The notes beneath the pieces were generated by a model. That model ran no database searches, had not been told where the DNA came from, and saw nothing but the letters and a program-made list of their open reading frames with translations. From Peteryoungia wuzhouensis (GTDB taxonomy: Bacteria > Pseudomonadota > Alphaproteobacteria > Rhizobiales > Rhizobiaceae), in assembly GCF_003205195.1 (NCBI RefSeq), contig NZ_QJRY01000007.1, forward strand, positions 70,742 to 134,741: 64,000 nucleotides of DNA, in the 5' to 3' direction. Positions 1-9,434 of this stretch are shown in pieces. The first letter of the stretch is position 1. The number at the start of each line of letters is the position of its first letter. Position numbers and translations under genes: made by a program.

Positions 1-555
1 AACCACCCCAGCCAGCGTGCCACCCATGGCGCCTGACCACGTCTTGCCGGGCGAGATGCGCGGTGCAAGCTTCGGACCGCCGATGGCGCGACCGACGAAG
101 TAGGCGAGGATATCCGTCGCCCAGACGACAACGAAGACGAAGAGCATGGCGATGAGGCCGAGCGAATCGTCGCCGCGGATGGCGGCGAGCGAAATCATGC
201 TGAGGCCTGAGTAAAACAGGCCGCCCGGATGCCACCAGCTCATCCGACGCAGCAGAGCCGGAATTGCCGCCGTAATCACAAGCCCCGCAAAAAGCGGCAC
301 GGTGAAATCTGCCGAACCGAACAGCATGTTGAGGCTGACGAGCGCCATGGAGAACCAGCCGAACGTATTCGACCGCAGGCTCGTCTCGGCGAGCCGTGTC
401 ATTTTGGACCACTCGTAATAAACCAGCAGGCCAATTCCGGCAGCGAGGAAACGAAACGCCATGCCGCCCGCCCAGGTGGCGGCAAGCACCACGATGACCA
501 TGACGATGGCAGAATAGATGCGCAGTTGAAGCTCGCGCGAGATTGAGAGTGTCAT
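1..555 (-). CDS. cdsA: Phosphatidate cytidylyltransferase (CdsA), 5' part only
   Basis: CdsA makes CDP-diacylglycerol from CTP and phosphatidic acid in the inner membrane, the branch point for phospholipid synthesis. The first 185 residues are visible and the gene runs off the left edge, so the C-terminal family signature cannot be checked. The protein shows several hydrophobic membrane segments from about residue 12 on, and a stretch [10 protein letters not shown] near residue 165 that is typical of the family. The ATG overlaps the stop of uppS (ATGA), so the two are translationally coupled. The gene order frr-uppS-cdsA is the usual one in bacteria and supports the call. Confidence 0.88.
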   Translation of the reverse strand, partial: MTLSISRELQLRIYSAIVMVIVVLAATWAGGMAFRFLAAGIGLLVYYEWSKMTRLAETSLRSNTFGWFSMALVSLNMLFGSADFTVPLFAGLVITAAIPALLRRMSWWHPGGLFYSGLSMISLAAIRGDDSLGLIAMLFVFVVVWATDILAYFVGRAIGGPKLAPRISPGKTWSGAMGGTLAGVV

Positions 556-1295
556 GAGCCGACCGCCACGACCTTCGAGGACAGTCCGCCAAAGCGGCGG
601 TCCCGGGCGGCAAACCGCTCCAGCACGGCATCAAAGACGGCCGGCGTGAAGTCGGGCCAGAAATCCGGCACGAACATCAGTTCGGCATAAGCCGACTGCC
701 ACAACAGGAAATTCGAGAGGCGCTCCTCGCCGCTTGTTCGGATGACCAGGTCGGGATCAGGGATCCCGGCCGTGTCGAGGCTGTCATTGATCTTCTGTGC
801 ATCGATCTGGCACGGATCGAGGCGACCGGCCTGCACTTCGCGGGCGAGACGGGCAGCAGCGCGCGCAATCTCGTCACGTGCGCCGTAATTGAAGGCGATG
901 ACGAGGGTCATGCCCGTATTGTCGGCCGTTCGCTCCTCGGCTTCGAGCAGCAGAGCGCGAATGTCCTCGCGCAAATTGACCCGGTCTCCGATGATGCGAA
1001 TCCGGACGGCCGCCTTGTGCAGATCCGCCAGATCGCGGCGAATGAACGCTTTCAGCAGGCCGAAGAGTTCGTTGACCTCGGCTTCCGGGCGACGCCAATT
1101 TTCCGAGGAGAAGGCAAACAGCGTGAGGAAGGCTACGCCCGCTTCGCGCGCAGCCTTGACCGTATCACGGACCGTTTCCACGCCCTTGCGATGGCCGAAC
1201 GTCCTCGGCAAGCCCCGTGCATTCGCCCAACGACCGTTGCCGTCCATGATAATCGCAACATGCTGCGGTACGATGCGCTGTGGTGCTCTCGACAT
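552..1295 (-). CDS. uppS: Isoprenyl transferase (undecaprenyl diphosphate synthase)
   Basis: A cis-prenyltransferase that builds the C55 lipid carrier used for peptidoglycan and polysaccharide export. It has the family motifs in order: [12 protein letters not shown] near residues 12-23 with the catalytic Asp, SSENWRRP near residue 65, FNYGARDEI near residue 140, and [15 protein letters not shown] near residue 185. The length of 247 residues is normal. I chose the ATG at 1295 because a GGAG sits eight bases upstream; an in-frame TTG at 1316 would add seven residues but has no clear ribosome binding site. It lies between frr and cdsA and is coupled to cdsA by a four-base overlap. Confidence 0.95.
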   Translation of the reverse strand: MSRAPQRIVPQHVAIIMDGNGRWANARGLPRTFGHRKGVETVRDTVKAAREAGVAFLTLFAFSSENWRRPEAEVNELFGLLKAFIRRDLADLHKAAVRIRIIGDRVNLREDIRALLLEAEERTADNTGMTLVIAFNYGARDEIARAAARLAREVQAGRLDPCQIDAQKINDSLDTAGIPDPDLVIRTSGEERLSNFLLWQSAYAELMFVPDFWPDFTPAVFDAVLERFAARDRRFGGLSSKVVAVGS

Positions 1296-1345
1296 GGGCT
1301 CCGGTCCGGGCGGCAAGGGAAATGGTTTAAACGAACGACTCTCGT

Positions 1346-1906
1346 TTAAACCTGCATGATTTCCTTTTCCTTGTCGGCGAGCAAGCGATCGACGTCGACA
1401 ATCGTGTCGTCCGTCATCTTTTGAACCTTATCCGACAGGGAACGGCTATCATCCTGGCTGATGGAGCCGTCCTTTTCGCCCTTTTTGAGGCCGTCCATGC
1501 CGTCGCGGCGAACATGGCGAATCGCGACCTTTGCCTTTTCCGCATAATCATGCGCGACCTTGACGAGCGACTTGCGGCGCTCTTCGTTCAGTTCCGGCAA
1601 AGGAATGCGCAGGTTCTGACCGTCCATGATCGGATTGAGGCCGAGATTGGCTTCGCGAATGGCGCGATCGACGGCGTTCACCATCGACTTGTCCCAGATC
1701 GATACACCCAGCATGCGCGGCTCAGGAACCGTCACGTTGGCGACCTGGTTCAACGGTACACGCGAGCCGTAGGCATCAACCGTCACCGGGTCGAGAATGT
1801 TGGCCGAGGCGCGCCCCGTGCGCAGCGAGGCGATGTCGTTCTTGAATGCATTGATCGCGCCGTCCATGCGGCGCTTGATGTCGTTGAGATCAACCCCTGC
1901 GGTCAT
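1346..1906 (-). CDS. frr: Ribosome recycling factor
   Basis: RRF splits the post-termination ribosome together with EF-G. The 186-residue length matches the family (about 185). The sequence has the typical [20 protein letters not shown] stretch near residues 28-47 and the conserved [17 protein letters not shown] segment near residue 100. It lies 62 bases downstream of pyrH and about 50 bases upstream of uppS on the same strand, the standard order of this cluster. Confidence 0.97.
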   Translation of the reverse strand: MTAGVDLNDIKRRMDGAINAFKNDIASLRTGRASANILDPVTVDAYGSRVPLNQVANVTVPEPRMLGVSIWDKSMVNAVDRAIREANLGLNPIMDGQNLRIPLPELNEERRKSLVKVAHDYAEKAKVAIRHVRRDGMDGLKKGEKDGSISQDDSRSLSDKVQKMTDDTIVDVDRLLADKEKEIMQV

Positions 1907-1968
1907 CCTGGTTCTCCCATTGCTCGTTCAGCCGGCGGCCCTAGCAGAGGGCGCCCATGGTTGTTGGA

Positions 1969-2691
1969 TCAGTTGTCGGTGACGATGGTCATGCGACCAG
2001 CGCCGGACAGGATTTCGCCGAAACCGCCCTTCTCGTGGATCGAGAAGACGATGATCGGAATGTGGTTTTCGCGCGCAAGCGCCACAGCTGCCACGTCCAT
2101 GACGGCAAGTCCCTTCTGCAGGACTTCATCATGCGTCAGACGCTCGAAACGGGTGGCATGAGGATCCTTCTTCGGGTCCGCCGAGTAGATGCCGTCGACC
2201 TGCGTGCCCTTGAAGATGGCCTGCGCACCGATTTCGGCGGCACGGAGTGCTGCGGCGGAATCGGTGGTGAAGAACGGGTTGCCGGTGCCGCCGGCAAAGA
2301 TCACCACCCTGCCCTGCGCCAGATGGTGCAATGCAGCGCGCTGCGAGAAGCTCTCGCAGATTTCCGGCATGGCAATTGCCGACAGGACGACCGTATCGAT
2401 ATCCAGCTTGCGCAGCGAGGTCGCGAGCGCGAGCGCGTTGATAACAGTCGCCAGCATGCCCATGTGGTCGCCGGTGACGCGATCGCCGCCCTTGGAGGCC
2501 ACGGCAACGCCCCGGAAGATGTTCCCCCCCCCGACGACGACGCCAACCTCGACGCCCATGCGCCGCGCTTCCGCGATATCGCCGGCGATCCGATCGGCCA
2601 CAGCGACATCGATCCCGAAGCCCTGGCTTCCCATGAGGGCCTCACCGGAAGCCTTGAGGAGAACGCGTGTGAACAATGGCTTGGCGGTCAT
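1969..2691 (-). CDS. pyrH: UMP kinase
   Basis: Bacterial UMP kinase of the amino-acid kinase fold phosphorylates UMP to UDP in the pyrimidine pathway. The N-terminal RVLLKASGEALMG is the phosphate-binding segment, followed by GVVVGGGNIFRG near residue 60 and AGGTGNPFFTTDSAAALRA near residue 135. I chose the ATG at 2691, giving 240 residues and a start like that of homologues; an in-frame start 18 bases upstream is possible. The gene sits between tsf and frr on the same strand, with a stem-loop upstream at 2731-2754. Confidence 0.96.
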   Translation of the reverse strand: MTAKPLFTRVLLKASGEALMGSQGFGIDVAVADRIAGDIAEARRMGVEVGVVVGGGNIFRGVAVASKGGDRVTGDHMGMLATVINALALATSLRKLDIDTVVLSAIAMPEICESFSQRAALHHLAQGRVVIFAGGTGNPFFTTDSAAALRAAEIGAQAIFKGTQVDGIYSADPKKDPHATRFERLTHDEVLQKGLAVMDVAAVALARENHIPIIVFSIHEKGGFGEILSGAGRMTIVTDN

Positions 2692-2730
2692 GTGTGCTCC
2701 CGAAATCAATTCAGTGCCGGATACACGAAG

Positions 2731-2754
2731 GGCATCGCGTTGTCACGCGATGCC
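2731..2754 (-). terminator. Stem-loop between tsf and pyrH
   Basis: GGCATCGCGT (2731-2740) and ACGCGATGCC (2745-2754) form a perfect 10-bp stem with a 4-base loop in the gap between tsf and pyrH. No T-run follows in the direction of transcription, so it may act as an attenuator, RNA-stability element or weak terminator rather than a classic intrinsic terminator. Confidence 0.55.
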
Positions 2755-2784
2755 CGATGTTTTCCCTCGAAAGGAGTGGCCAGA

Positions 2785-3711
2785 TCAGCCTTTGGCGACA
2801 GCAGCAACTTCTGCTGCGAAGTCGCTTTCTTCCTTCTCGATACCTTCGCCGAGCAACAGACGTGCCATGCCGGTGATTTCGATCGGCGCGCCGGCATCCT
2901 TTTCGGCAGCCTTGATGGCGTCGCCGACGGTCAGGTCCGGGTTGATGACGAAAGCCTGCGAGAGAAGAGCGACTTCTTCGAAGAACTTGCGCATGCGGCC
3001 TTCGACCATCTTTTCGATGATCGCGTCCGGCTTGCCCGAGGCGCGCGACTGTTCGATGAAGACGTTGCGCTCGCGCTCGGCGACCGCGGCATCGACTTCT
3101 TCCGAACGGATGGCGAGCGGGTTGGTGGCTGCGATGTGCATGGCAACCTGGCGGCCGATGGCGGACAGAACGTCCTTGTTGCCGGTCGACTTCAGGGCGA
3201 CGAGCACGCCGAGCTTTCCGAGGCCTTCAGAAGCAGCATTGTGGACGTAGGTCGCGACAACACCGTCTTCGACCGAGAGCTTGACGGCGCGGCGCAGCGT
3301 CATGTTCTCGCCGATATGGGCAATCGCATCCTTGATGGTGTCGGTGACGGTCTTGCCGCTGGCCGGATAGGTGGCAGCGCCGATCGATTCGACGGAACCG
3401 TCGGTGCCGATGGCAACAGAAGCCACACCGCGGACGAGGTCCTGGAAGGCATCGTTACGGGCAACGAAGTCGGTTTCGGAGTTGACTTCGACAACAACAG
3501 CCGAGGTACCGTTGCCGTTGATGCCGATCAGGCCTTCGGCTGCGGTACGGCCCGACTTCTTGTCAGCCTTGGCGATACCCTTGGCGCGCAGCCAGTCGAT
3601 GGCGGCTTCGACGTCGCCGTCGTTCTCGATGAGAGCCTTCTTGCAATCCATCATGCCTGCGCCGGACTTCTCGCGCAGTTCCTTAACCAGTGCTGCAGTG
3701 ATTTCAGCCAT
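2785..3711 (-). CDS. tsf: Translation elongation factor Ts
   Basis: EF-Ts is the nucleotide exchange factor for EF-Tu. The N-terminal domain holds the signature [16 protein letters not shown] at residues 11-26, and [15 protein letters not shown] near residue 76 matches the second family signature. The length of 308 residues is normal for alphaproteobacteria. It follows rpsB, as in most bacteria, with about 250 bases between them containing a strong stem-loop. Confidence 0.97.
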   Translation of the reverse strand: MAEITAALVKELREKSGAGMMDCKKALIENDGDVEAAIDWLRAKGIAKADKKSGRTAAEGLIGINGNGTSAVVVEVNSETDFVARNDAFQDLVRGVASVAIGTDGSVESIGAATYPASGKTVTDTIKDAIAHIGENMTLRRAVKLSVEDGVVATYVHNAASEGLGKLGVLVALKSTGNKDVLSAIGRQVAMHIAATNPLAIRSEEVDAAVAERERNVFIEQSRASGKPDAIIEKMVEGRMRKFFEEVALLSQAFVINPDLTVGDAIKAAEKDAGAPIEITGMARLLLGEGIEKEESDFAAEVAAVAKG

Positions 3712-3879
3712 TGTGTGCCTCTTGTCTGTTCAAGCGATGCACCAGACGATCAGGATCGCGGAGCATGCTGTTTGGGGGACGAAATGTACCCGGAAGTGTG
3801 ACAACGTGATGAAGCAGGTCACCACGAAAACCTTGAACGCATTCAGGACCGTATCTGTGACAGGTCACCGGAATTGCGA

Positions 3880-3914
3880 GGCCGCCCGAGGCTCCAATGA
3901 GCGTCCGGGCGGCC
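3880..3914 (-). terminator. Stem-loop between rpsB and tsf
   Basis: GGCCGCCCG (3880-3888) pairs perfectly with CGGGCGGCC (3906-3914) around a 17-base loop. It lies about 50 bases downstream of the rpsB stop. There is no T-run after it, so it is probably a partial terminator or processing site that separates the expression of rpsB and tsf. Confidence 0.5.
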
Positions 3915-3962
3915 GTATCCCTTGACGGGGTGCGGCGGATCAACTCCACCGCATTCGAAGCA

Positions 3963-4730
3963 TCAAGCTTCGGCTTCAGTCTCGAGAGCCGGCTCGATCG
4001 GAGCTTCGGCGGAGGCGCCGATGTCACGACCGGAAGAGCCCTGCTGGCGAGCGATGCCGTCGATGGCAGCGCGCGAGATCAGGTCGCAATACAGCGAGAT
4101 GGCGCGCGAAGCGTCGTCGTTACCCGGGATCGGATAGTCGATGAGGTCCGGATCGCAGTTCGAGTCGATGACAGCAACAACCGGGATGCCGAGGCGCTTG
4201 GCTTCGTCGATCGCAATCTTTTCCTTGTTGGTGTCGATGATGAACATCAGGTCGGGAACGCCGCCCATGTCGCGGATACCACCGAGAGCCTTGTCGAGCT
4301 TTTCGCGCTCGCGCTCAAGGTTCAGACGCTCCTTCTTCGAATAGCCGGAGGCTTCCGAAGAGAGGATCTCGTCGAGCTTGCGCAGGCGAGCGATCGAGTT
4401 CGAGATGGTCTTCCAGTTGGTCATCATGCCGCCGAGCCAACGGGAGTTGACGTAGTACTGGGCCGAACGCTTGGCGCTGTCGGCGATGATTTCCGAAGCC
4501 TGACGCTTGGTGCCGACGAACAGAACGCGACCGCCACGAGCAACCGTGTCGGACACGACCTGAAGGGCGCGCGACAGAAGCGGAACGGTCTGGGCCAGGT
4601 CGATGATGTGGATGTTGTTACGATCGCCGAAGATGTACGGCTTCATCTTCGGGTTCCAGCGGTGAGTCTGGTGACCGAAGTGGACGCCAGCTTCGAGAAG
4701 CTGACGCATGCTGAAATCAGGCAATGCCAT
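3963..4730 (-). CDS. rpsB: 30S ribosomal protein S2
   Basis: S2 is a small-subunit ribosomal protein. It begins [20 protein letters not shown], which carries the S2 signature, and has [16 protein letters not shown] near residue 30 and [15 protein letters not shown] near residue 155. The 255-residue protein ends in an acidic Ala/Glu-rich tail, common in Rhizobiales. It heads the leftward cluster rpsB-tsf-pyrH-frr-uppS-cdsA. A stem-loop lies 26 bases upstream of the start. Confidence 0.97.
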   Translation of the reverse strand: MALPDFSMRQLLEAGVHFGHQTHRWNPKMKPYIFGDRNNIHIIDLAQTVPLLSRALQVVSDTVARGGRVLFVGTKRQASEIIADSAKRSAQYYVNSRWLGGMMTNWKTISNSIARLRKLDEILSSEASGYSKKERLNLEREREKLDKALGGIRDMGGVPDLMFIIDTNKEKIAIDEAKRLGIPVVAVIDSNCDPDLIDYPIPGNDDASRAISLYCDLISRAAIDGIARQQGSSGRDIGASAEAPIEPALETEAEA

Positions 4731-4756
4731 GCCTTTGTCTCCTTTTCCGGTTTAAC

Positions 4757-4787
4757 CCCCGCGAAGCAAACAGCTCCCCTTGCGGGG
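4757..4787 (-). promoter_or_regulatory. Possible leader stem-loop of rpsB
   Basis: Bases 4757-4766 pair with 4779-4787 to give a 9-bp GC-rich stem with a single bulged base, ending 26 bases before the rpsB ATG. S2 is known to control its own mRNA through its leader in several bacterial groups, so this is a candidate control element. Only the pairing is seen; the role is inferred. Confidence 0.3.
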
Positions 4788-4923
4788 AAGCCACCGGGCG
4801 GAAAACTCAGGATTTCTCCCTGAACTTCCCAAGCTTCGCGTGTGGAATGATGCGGCCCATACAGGGCTCACGGCATAAAATCAAGCCTTTGCGGGCAAGT
4901 TCGGGAAAGAAGCCGCGATTTGC

Positions 4924-5751
4924 TCACTTGCAATCGCCGTTCGGGGGGCCGAGCACTTCGAGCTTGGTCAGCTTGCCCGCCAGGACGAAGTCGCCATAGT
5001 CCAAAGTCAGGTCGCGGGTGACCCCGTTCTCGTAGAGCTTGAAGGACTGGCTATAGATCGGCAGCTGGTCACCCTTCGACTTCTCGTCGAAATAGGCGAT
5101 CGAGACCGGCCAGTAGTCGCTTGTGCCGAGCGGAGCAGCCGCCTTGGCTTCCGGATCGGTGTCTGTCGATTTCTTCGCTGCGCCGACGACCGTGGTGGTG
5201 AGGAAGGTCTGGTCTCCATCCTCCGAGCCGTCGAAGATGCGGGATTCGAAGACCCGTTCACCCTTGCGGGCCCGAGCGATCACTTCCAGCATGTGTTCGG
5301 CCGGAAAACGGCTGCCCGCCAGTTCCAGCGCGCGCTGATTGGGACCGGTCAGCTCGATGGTCACCTTGTCGCCGGCCTCGGCTGCGGCCCCGCTCACATC
5401 CTTGTCCAGCTGGTCGTCGGTGAAGGACTTGTTGTCGAACCGGAACTTGCCGGCGCTCACATCCTCAAAGGTGGTCGAGCGCTGGTCCGTGACGCGCACG
5501 CCGTCGCCGACATCAATGCGGGTGACAAAACGGAACTGGGTGTTGAAGCCTTTGCAGGGCGATCCCGAAAATTCGTAGACCATGCGCCCGCGCACGCCTT
5601 CGATCCCGGAACGGTCTGAGGCTTCCTTCAAGAAAATGTCGTAGACGGCACGATGCGGCACAAGACCGATCGTCGCCGCCGAAGCCTGCCCGGCAGCCAT
5701 GCCGGCGGCGAGGGTCAATGTGGCGGCGAACGCCATACGCAAAGGAAACAT
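4924..5751 (-). CDS. EipB-like periplasmic cell-envelope protein (DUF1849)
   Basis: The product resembles EipB of Brucella, a periplasmic beta-barrel-like protein needed for envelope integrity. A signal peptide is clear (MFPLRMAFAATLTLAAGMAA, cleavage after ASA near residue 25). The family's pair of cysteines is present, one in SPCKGF and one three residues from the C terminus (NGDCK), matching the disulfide described for EipB. I chose the ATG at 5751 because AGGAGG precedes it; a longer upstream reading frame would put residues before the signal peptide. The gene is divergent from the RidA-like gene and stands alone. Confidence 0.85.
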   Translation of the reverse strand: MFPLRMAFAATLTLAAGMAAGQASAATIGLVPHRAVYDIFLKEASDRSGIEGVRGRMVYEFSGSPCKGFNTQFRFVTRIDVGDGVRVTDQRSTTFEDVSAGKFRFDNKSFTDDQLDKDVSGAAAEAGDKVTIELTGPNQRALELAGSRFPAEHMLEVIARARKGERVFESRIFDGSEDGDQTFLTTTVVGAAKKSTDTDPEAKAAAPLGTSDYWPVSIAYFDEKSKGDQLPIYSQSFKLYENGVTRDLTLDYGDFVLAGKLTKLEVLGPPNGDCK

Positions 5752-5868
5752 CGACAACCTCCTGTTGGACTCGTCGTCGATGTTATAAGAACACATCCGG
5801 CAAAAGCGAGACATGCTTTTCGTCGCCAGAGGTTTCTCACTTTATTTTCAACAGACCGGGATTTCGCC

Positions 5869-6339
5869 ATGTCCGACACCATCGACAGCCGCCTTGCAGC
5901 GCTGGGGATTACCCTCCCCGCAGCCGCCGCCCCTGCTGCCAATTACGTCCCCTTCGTGATCAGCGGAAACCTGCTCTACCTCTCCGGCCAATTGCCGATT
6001 GAAGGCGGAAAAGTGGCGGTTCTCGGCCTCGTCGGGTCGGAGGTCGCTCTCGCAGACGCCCAGCGGGCGGCTGAACTCTGCGCCATCAACATCCTTGCCC
6101 AAGCCAAGAGCGCGCTCGGCGGCGACCTGTCGCGGATCACCCGCGTCATCAAGCTGAACGGCTTCGTCGCTTCCGCACCGGGCTTTGTCGAGCAGCACCT
6201 CGTCATCAACGGCGCCTCGAACCTGATCGCCAATGTTCTCGGCGAAGCCGGCAAGCATGCGCGGGCCGCCGTTGGCATGGCCTCGCTGCCGCTGAACGCC
6301 GCCGTCGAGATCGATGCGATCCTGGAGATCGCGCTGTGA
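5869..6339 (+). CDS. RidA/YjgF-family protein
   Basis: RidA-family trimeric proteins deaminate reactive enamine/imine intermediates or act as related hydrolases. The 156 residues contain LYLSGQLPIEGGK near residue 38 and the C-terminal MASLPLNAAVEIDAILEI, the standard strand in which family members place active-site residues at trimer interfaces. This longer subfamily (about 155 residues) is common in Rhizobiales and differs from classical RidA, so the exact substrate is unknown. The stop overlaps the GTG start of the next gene, so the two are coupled. Confidence 0.87.
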   Translation: MSDTIDSRLAALGITLPAAAAPAANYVPFVISGNLLYLSGQLPIEGGKVAVLGLVGSEVALADAQRAAELCAINILAQAKSALGGDLSRITRVIKLNGFVASAPGFVEQHLVINGASNLIANVLGEAGKHARAAVGMASLPLNAAVEIDAILEIAL

Positions 6340-7067
6340 GCGGTGTCGACTGGATCAAGGACCGACCGGTCGCCCATCGCGGCTATCACGACATGAACAA
6401 GACCGTGTTCGAAAACACGCTCTCGGCGTTCTCGCGGGCCATCGAGGCGGGGTTCGCGATCGAATGCGATATCCAGCTGTCATCGGACAGCGTGCCGATG
6501 GTGTTCCACGACCACGATCTGCAGCGTCTATGCGGGCTTACCGGCGAAGTTCGCGAGCGGACGGCGGGTGAGTTGAAGATGTTGTCGATCGGCGGCACGA
6601 AGGACAAGATCCCAACGCTCCGCCAGATGCTCGACCTCGTCAAGGGACAGGTACCACTGGTGATCGAGCTCAAGGGTATCGATGCCGAGCAGGATGACGG
6701 CTTTGTCGAGAGCGTGCTGGAAGTGCTGGAAGGCTACGAGGGCAAGGTCGCGCTGATGAGCTTCGACTATCACCTCCTGCGTGCCCTCAAACACGTCGAC
6801 TGCCCCTACCCGGTCGGGCTTACGGCCGAGGGCGTCAAGCCGGACGTGCTGGCAGCCCATGAGGAAGCCATGGCGCTCGGGCTCGACTTCACTTCCTATT
6901 GCGTCGTCCATCTGCCGAACCCGTTCGTCACCGGCCTGCGTGAAAAGGGCACACCCGTGATTACCTGGACCGTCAGGGATGAAATCATGCGGGCACAGAC
7001 CTATACCTATGCTGACCAGATGACGTTTGAAGGCTTCGACCCGCGCGTGGCGCCGGCCGTCGCCTGA
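6336..7067 (+). CDS. Glycerophosphodiester phosphodiesterase
   Basis: This GDPD-family enzyme hydrolyses glycerophosphodiesters to glycerol-3-phosphate and an alcohol. The TIM-barrel motifs are visible: VAHRGYHD near residue 12 (catalytic His), FENTLSAF near 26, ECDIQLSSD near 43 and VFHDHDLQRL near 56 (second catalytic His). The protein is 243 residues long with no signal peptide, so it is a cytoplasmic UgpQ type. The GTG start overlaps the stop of the RidA-like gene. Together with the acyltransferase and HIT genes downstream it forms a rightward gene run. Confidence 0.92.
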   Translation: MSGVDWIKDRPVAHRGYHDMNKTVFENTLSAFSRAIEAGFAIECDIQLSSDSVPMVFHDHDLQRLCGLTGEVRERTAGELKMLSIGGTKDKIPTLRQMLDLVKGQVPLVIELKGIDAEQDDGFVESVLEVLEGYEGKVALMSFDYHLLRALKHVDCPYPVGLTAEGVKPDVLAAHEEAMALGLDFTSYCVVHLPNPFVTGLREKGTPVITWTVRDEIMRAQTYTYADQMTFEGFDPRVAPAVA

Positions 7068-7090
7068 CACTGACACTGACAGGGAGATTC

Positions 7091-8290
7091 ATGGCAGACG
7101 AGGTGACTGTCCGCATTGCAGGCTCCTTTCAGGAGATCGATCCGGCCGACTGGGCCACGCTGTCCGGCACCCCGCGTGCCGGACCCGGCTACAATCCCTT
7201 CGTCTCGCATGCATTTCTCTCGGCCATGGACGAATCCGGCTCGGCTGTCGCGCAAACCGGCTGGATGGGCCATCACCTGCTGCTGGAGGAAGGCGGACGG
7301 CTGATCGGGGCCGTCCCTTGTTATTTGAAGAACCACAGCCAGGGCGAATATGTCTTCGACCACGGTTGGGCCGACGCCTATCAGCGGGCCGGCGGCCACT
7401 ATTATCCCAAGCTCCAGGCATCCGTGCCGTTCACACCTGCCACCGGGCCGCGGCTGCTAGTCAAGCGTGGCGAAGATGTGGAGCGAGTCTCCGGCCTCCT
7501 GGCCTTGGCCCTGGCCCAGGTGACGCAGAAGATCGGCGCCTCATCGGCGCACGTCACATTCCTTCCGTTAGGTGAGTTGCCTTCCCTAACGGATGCCAAT
7601 TTTCTCCACCGCACCGACCAGCAGTTCCACTTCATCAATCGAGGTTATGCCGACCATGAAGCCTTCCTCGCGGAACTGTCCTCCTCAAAGCGAAAGAACC
7701 TGCGAAAGGAGCGGCGGGCAGCGCTTGAAAACGGCATCACCATCGACTGGCTGACCGGCAGCGATCTGACCGAAGACATCTGGGACCAGTTCTTCCGCTT
7801 CTATATCGACACCGGCAGCCGCAAATGGGGCCGGCCCTACCTCACCCGCCAATTCTATTCGCTGATCGGTGAACGCATGGCCGACGATGTGCTGCTGGTC
7901 ATGGCCAAGCGCAACGGCCGTTATGTCGCGGGCGCGATCAATTTCATCGGATCAGAGGCGCTCTATGGCCGCCATTGGGGCTGCATCGAGGATCACCCCT
8001 TCCTGCATTTCGAAGTCTGCTATCACCAGGCGATTGATTTCGCCCTGTCGAAGGGCCTTTCCCGCGTCGAGGCGGGCGCCCAGGGCGAACATAAGCTTGC
8101 ACGGGGCTATGAGCCCGTCACCACACATTCGGCCCACTACATTGCCCATCCCGGGCTTCGCCGCGCGGTCGCCGACTATCTCGAACACGAGCGGCGCGAG
8201 ATTGCCCAGATGAGCGATTATCTCGGCGAGCACACGCCCTTTCGCAAAGGGGAACGGCCACCGCGCGAGGGTGAGGAATTCGACGGCTGA
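7091..8290 (+). CDS. FemAB-like GNAT acyltransferase (DUF482/COG3146)
   Basis: The 399-residue protein belongs to a family of GNAT-fold proteins distantly related to FemAB peptidyltransferases. Hallmarks are the basic segment SSSKRKNLRKERRAA near residue 196 and the C-terminal EAGAQGEHKLARGYEPVTTHS near residue 330. The substrate is not known; names such as peptidoglycan biosynthesis/recognition protein are only inferred from the fold. A GGGAGA precedes the ATG, 23 bases after the phosphodiesterase gene. Confidence 0.85.
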   Translation: MADEVTVRIAGSFQEIDPADWATLSGTPRAGPGYNPFVSHAFLSAMDESGSAVAQTGWMGHHLLLEEGGRLIGAVPCYLKNHSQGEYVFDHGWADAYQRAGGHYYPKLQASVPFTPATGPRLLVKRGEDVERVSGLLALALAQVTQKIGASSAHVTFLPLGELPSLTDANFLHRTDQQFHFINRGYADHEAFLAELSSSKRKNLRKERRAALENGITIDWLTGSDLTEDIWDQFFRFYIDTGSRKWGRPYLTRQFYSLIGERMADDVLLVMAKRNGRYVAGAINFIGSEALYGRHWGCIEDHPFLHFEVCYHQAIDFALSKGLSRVEAGAQGEHKLARGYEPVTTHSAHYIAHPGLRRAVADYLEHERREIAQMSDYLGEHTPFRKGERPPREGEEFDG

Positions 8291-8359
8291 TGGGTTTACG
8301 CCCGCTTGATGCATTGACCCTGCTGCCGTTAAGTGGCGGAACGAATCGAGGAGAGACCC

Positions 8360-8779
8360 ATGACCGCCTATGATCCCAACAACATCTTCGCCAAGATCCT
8401 GTCCGGTGACATCCCGTCGGTGAAGCTCTACGAGGACGAGGATACGCTGGCTTTCATGGACGTCATGCCGCAGGCACCGGGGCACCTGCTGGTGATTCCG
8501 AAAAAGGGTTCGCGCAATCTGCTGGATGCGGATCCGGTGGTGCTTTCGAAACTGCTGCCGGTCGTGCAGAGGCTTGCCAATGCGGCGCAGGAAGCCTTTG
8601 AGTCTGACGGGGTCCATGTCGCACAGTTCAACGAGGCGGCGGCCGGTCAGACCGTGTTCCACCTGCATTTCCACGTGATCCCGCGCCATGACGGGATACC
8701 GCTGAAGCCGCATACGGGCGGGATGGAGAGCATCGAAGTGTTGAAGGCAAACGCCGAGAAGATCAAGGCCGCGCTGTAA
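8360..8779 (+). CDS. HIT family nucleotide hydrolase (HinT-like)
   Basis: Histidine-triad proteins hydrolyse nucleotide phosphoramidates or similar substrates. The diagnostic HLHFHVIP triad lies near residue 100 and the N-terminal IFAKILSGDIPSVKLYEDE is typical of the HinT branch. I chose the ATG at 8360, preceded by GAGGAGA, giving 139 residues, the normal size. Confidence 0.94.
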   Translation: MTAYDPNNIFAKILSGDIPSVKLYEDEDTLAFMDVMPQAPGHLLVIPKKGSRNLLDADPVVLSKLLPVVQRLANAAQEAFESDGVHVAQFNEAAAGQTVFHLHFHVIPRHDGIPLKPHTGGMESIEVLKANAEKIKAAL

Positions 8780-8823
8780 CGAGCCTTTTTGTCACGATAC
8801 ATCCTGACCGAGCGGTTGCCCGG

Positions 8824-9066
8824 TCAGGCGAGAAGGCCGCCGACGATCAGCAGCACCGCCGCGCTTGCGGCAACAAGGGCGATGGCACCAAGCATGCCGG
8901 GACCAGTTCCGAACCATGCTCCGCCATGGCTGCGGCCCAGATCGTCCGGGAGAACCTTGAATTTCTGCGGTGGCCCATGTTTCAGCCTGCGGAAACGCAT
9001 TACCTTCGCCATTACCATTGCCTTTGATCGTTCGACGAAATCGATCTGGGGCGGCAATTGTGGCAT
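8824..9066 (-). CDS. Small membrane protein of unknown function
   Basis: An 80-residue protein with a basic middle part (KVMRFRRLKHGPPQKFK) and one hydrophobic C-terminal helix (residues about 58-79), so it would be anchored in the membrane by its C terminus. It begins 38 bases after azlD on the same strand and could be co-transcribed with azlCD. The frame stays open upstream, so the start is uncertain; the ATG at 9066 is the first that leaves the azlD frame. I do not recognise a family. Confidence 0.45.
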   Translation of the reverse strand: MPQLPPQIDFVERSKAMVMAKVMRFRRLKHGPPQKFKVLPDDLGRSHGGAWFGTGPGMLGAIALVAASAAVLLIVGGLLA

Positions 9067-9104
9067 TTCCAGCCCCAACACCAAGCTGTGATTGCGCGAC
9101 AAAA

Positions 9105-9434
9105 TCAAAGCCAGAGCAGGCCGGCACCAAGGATCGCCAGAGGAACAACGACGCCCACAAGCACCCGCTGCCCGGCGACCAGGAAAGCTGCAAAACCGAG
9201 GCTTGCCGCAGCAAGTCTCAGCCAGAGCGGCGAGGCTTCCAGTACGCCGGTCGGGAAGACGACGAGCTTTGCCGTGACGGCCATCACGAGAGCCGTTGCC
9301 ACCGCCCTCACCCAATGAAGCGCCTCGGATCCCTCCTGCAACCGATTGCCGGCAACGACGCCCAGCCATCGCCAGAGGTCCGTGGCCAGCCAGCCGGCGA
9401 CGAGGATCACGATAAAGGGCCAGTAGTCCACCAT
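9105..9434 (-). CDS. azlD: AzlD-type small subunit of a branched-chain amino acid exporter
   Basis: A 109-residue very hydrophobic protein with about four membrane helices, the usual size for AzlD. It overlaps the stop of azlC by one base. AzlCD pairs export branched-chain amino acids or related compounds; the substrate here is not known. Confidence 0.85.
   Translation of the reverse strand: MVDYWPFIVILVAGWLATDLWRWLGVVAGNRLQEGSEALHWVRAVATALVMAVTAKLVVFPTGVLEASPLWLRLAAASLGFAAFLVAGQRVLVGVVVPLAILGAGLLWL

Noticed and set aside
1957-3801. A 614-codon frame on the plus strand across pyrH and tsf
   Set aside because: It lies entirely opposite to two well-recognised genes and reads as a shadow with no start signal or family resemblance.
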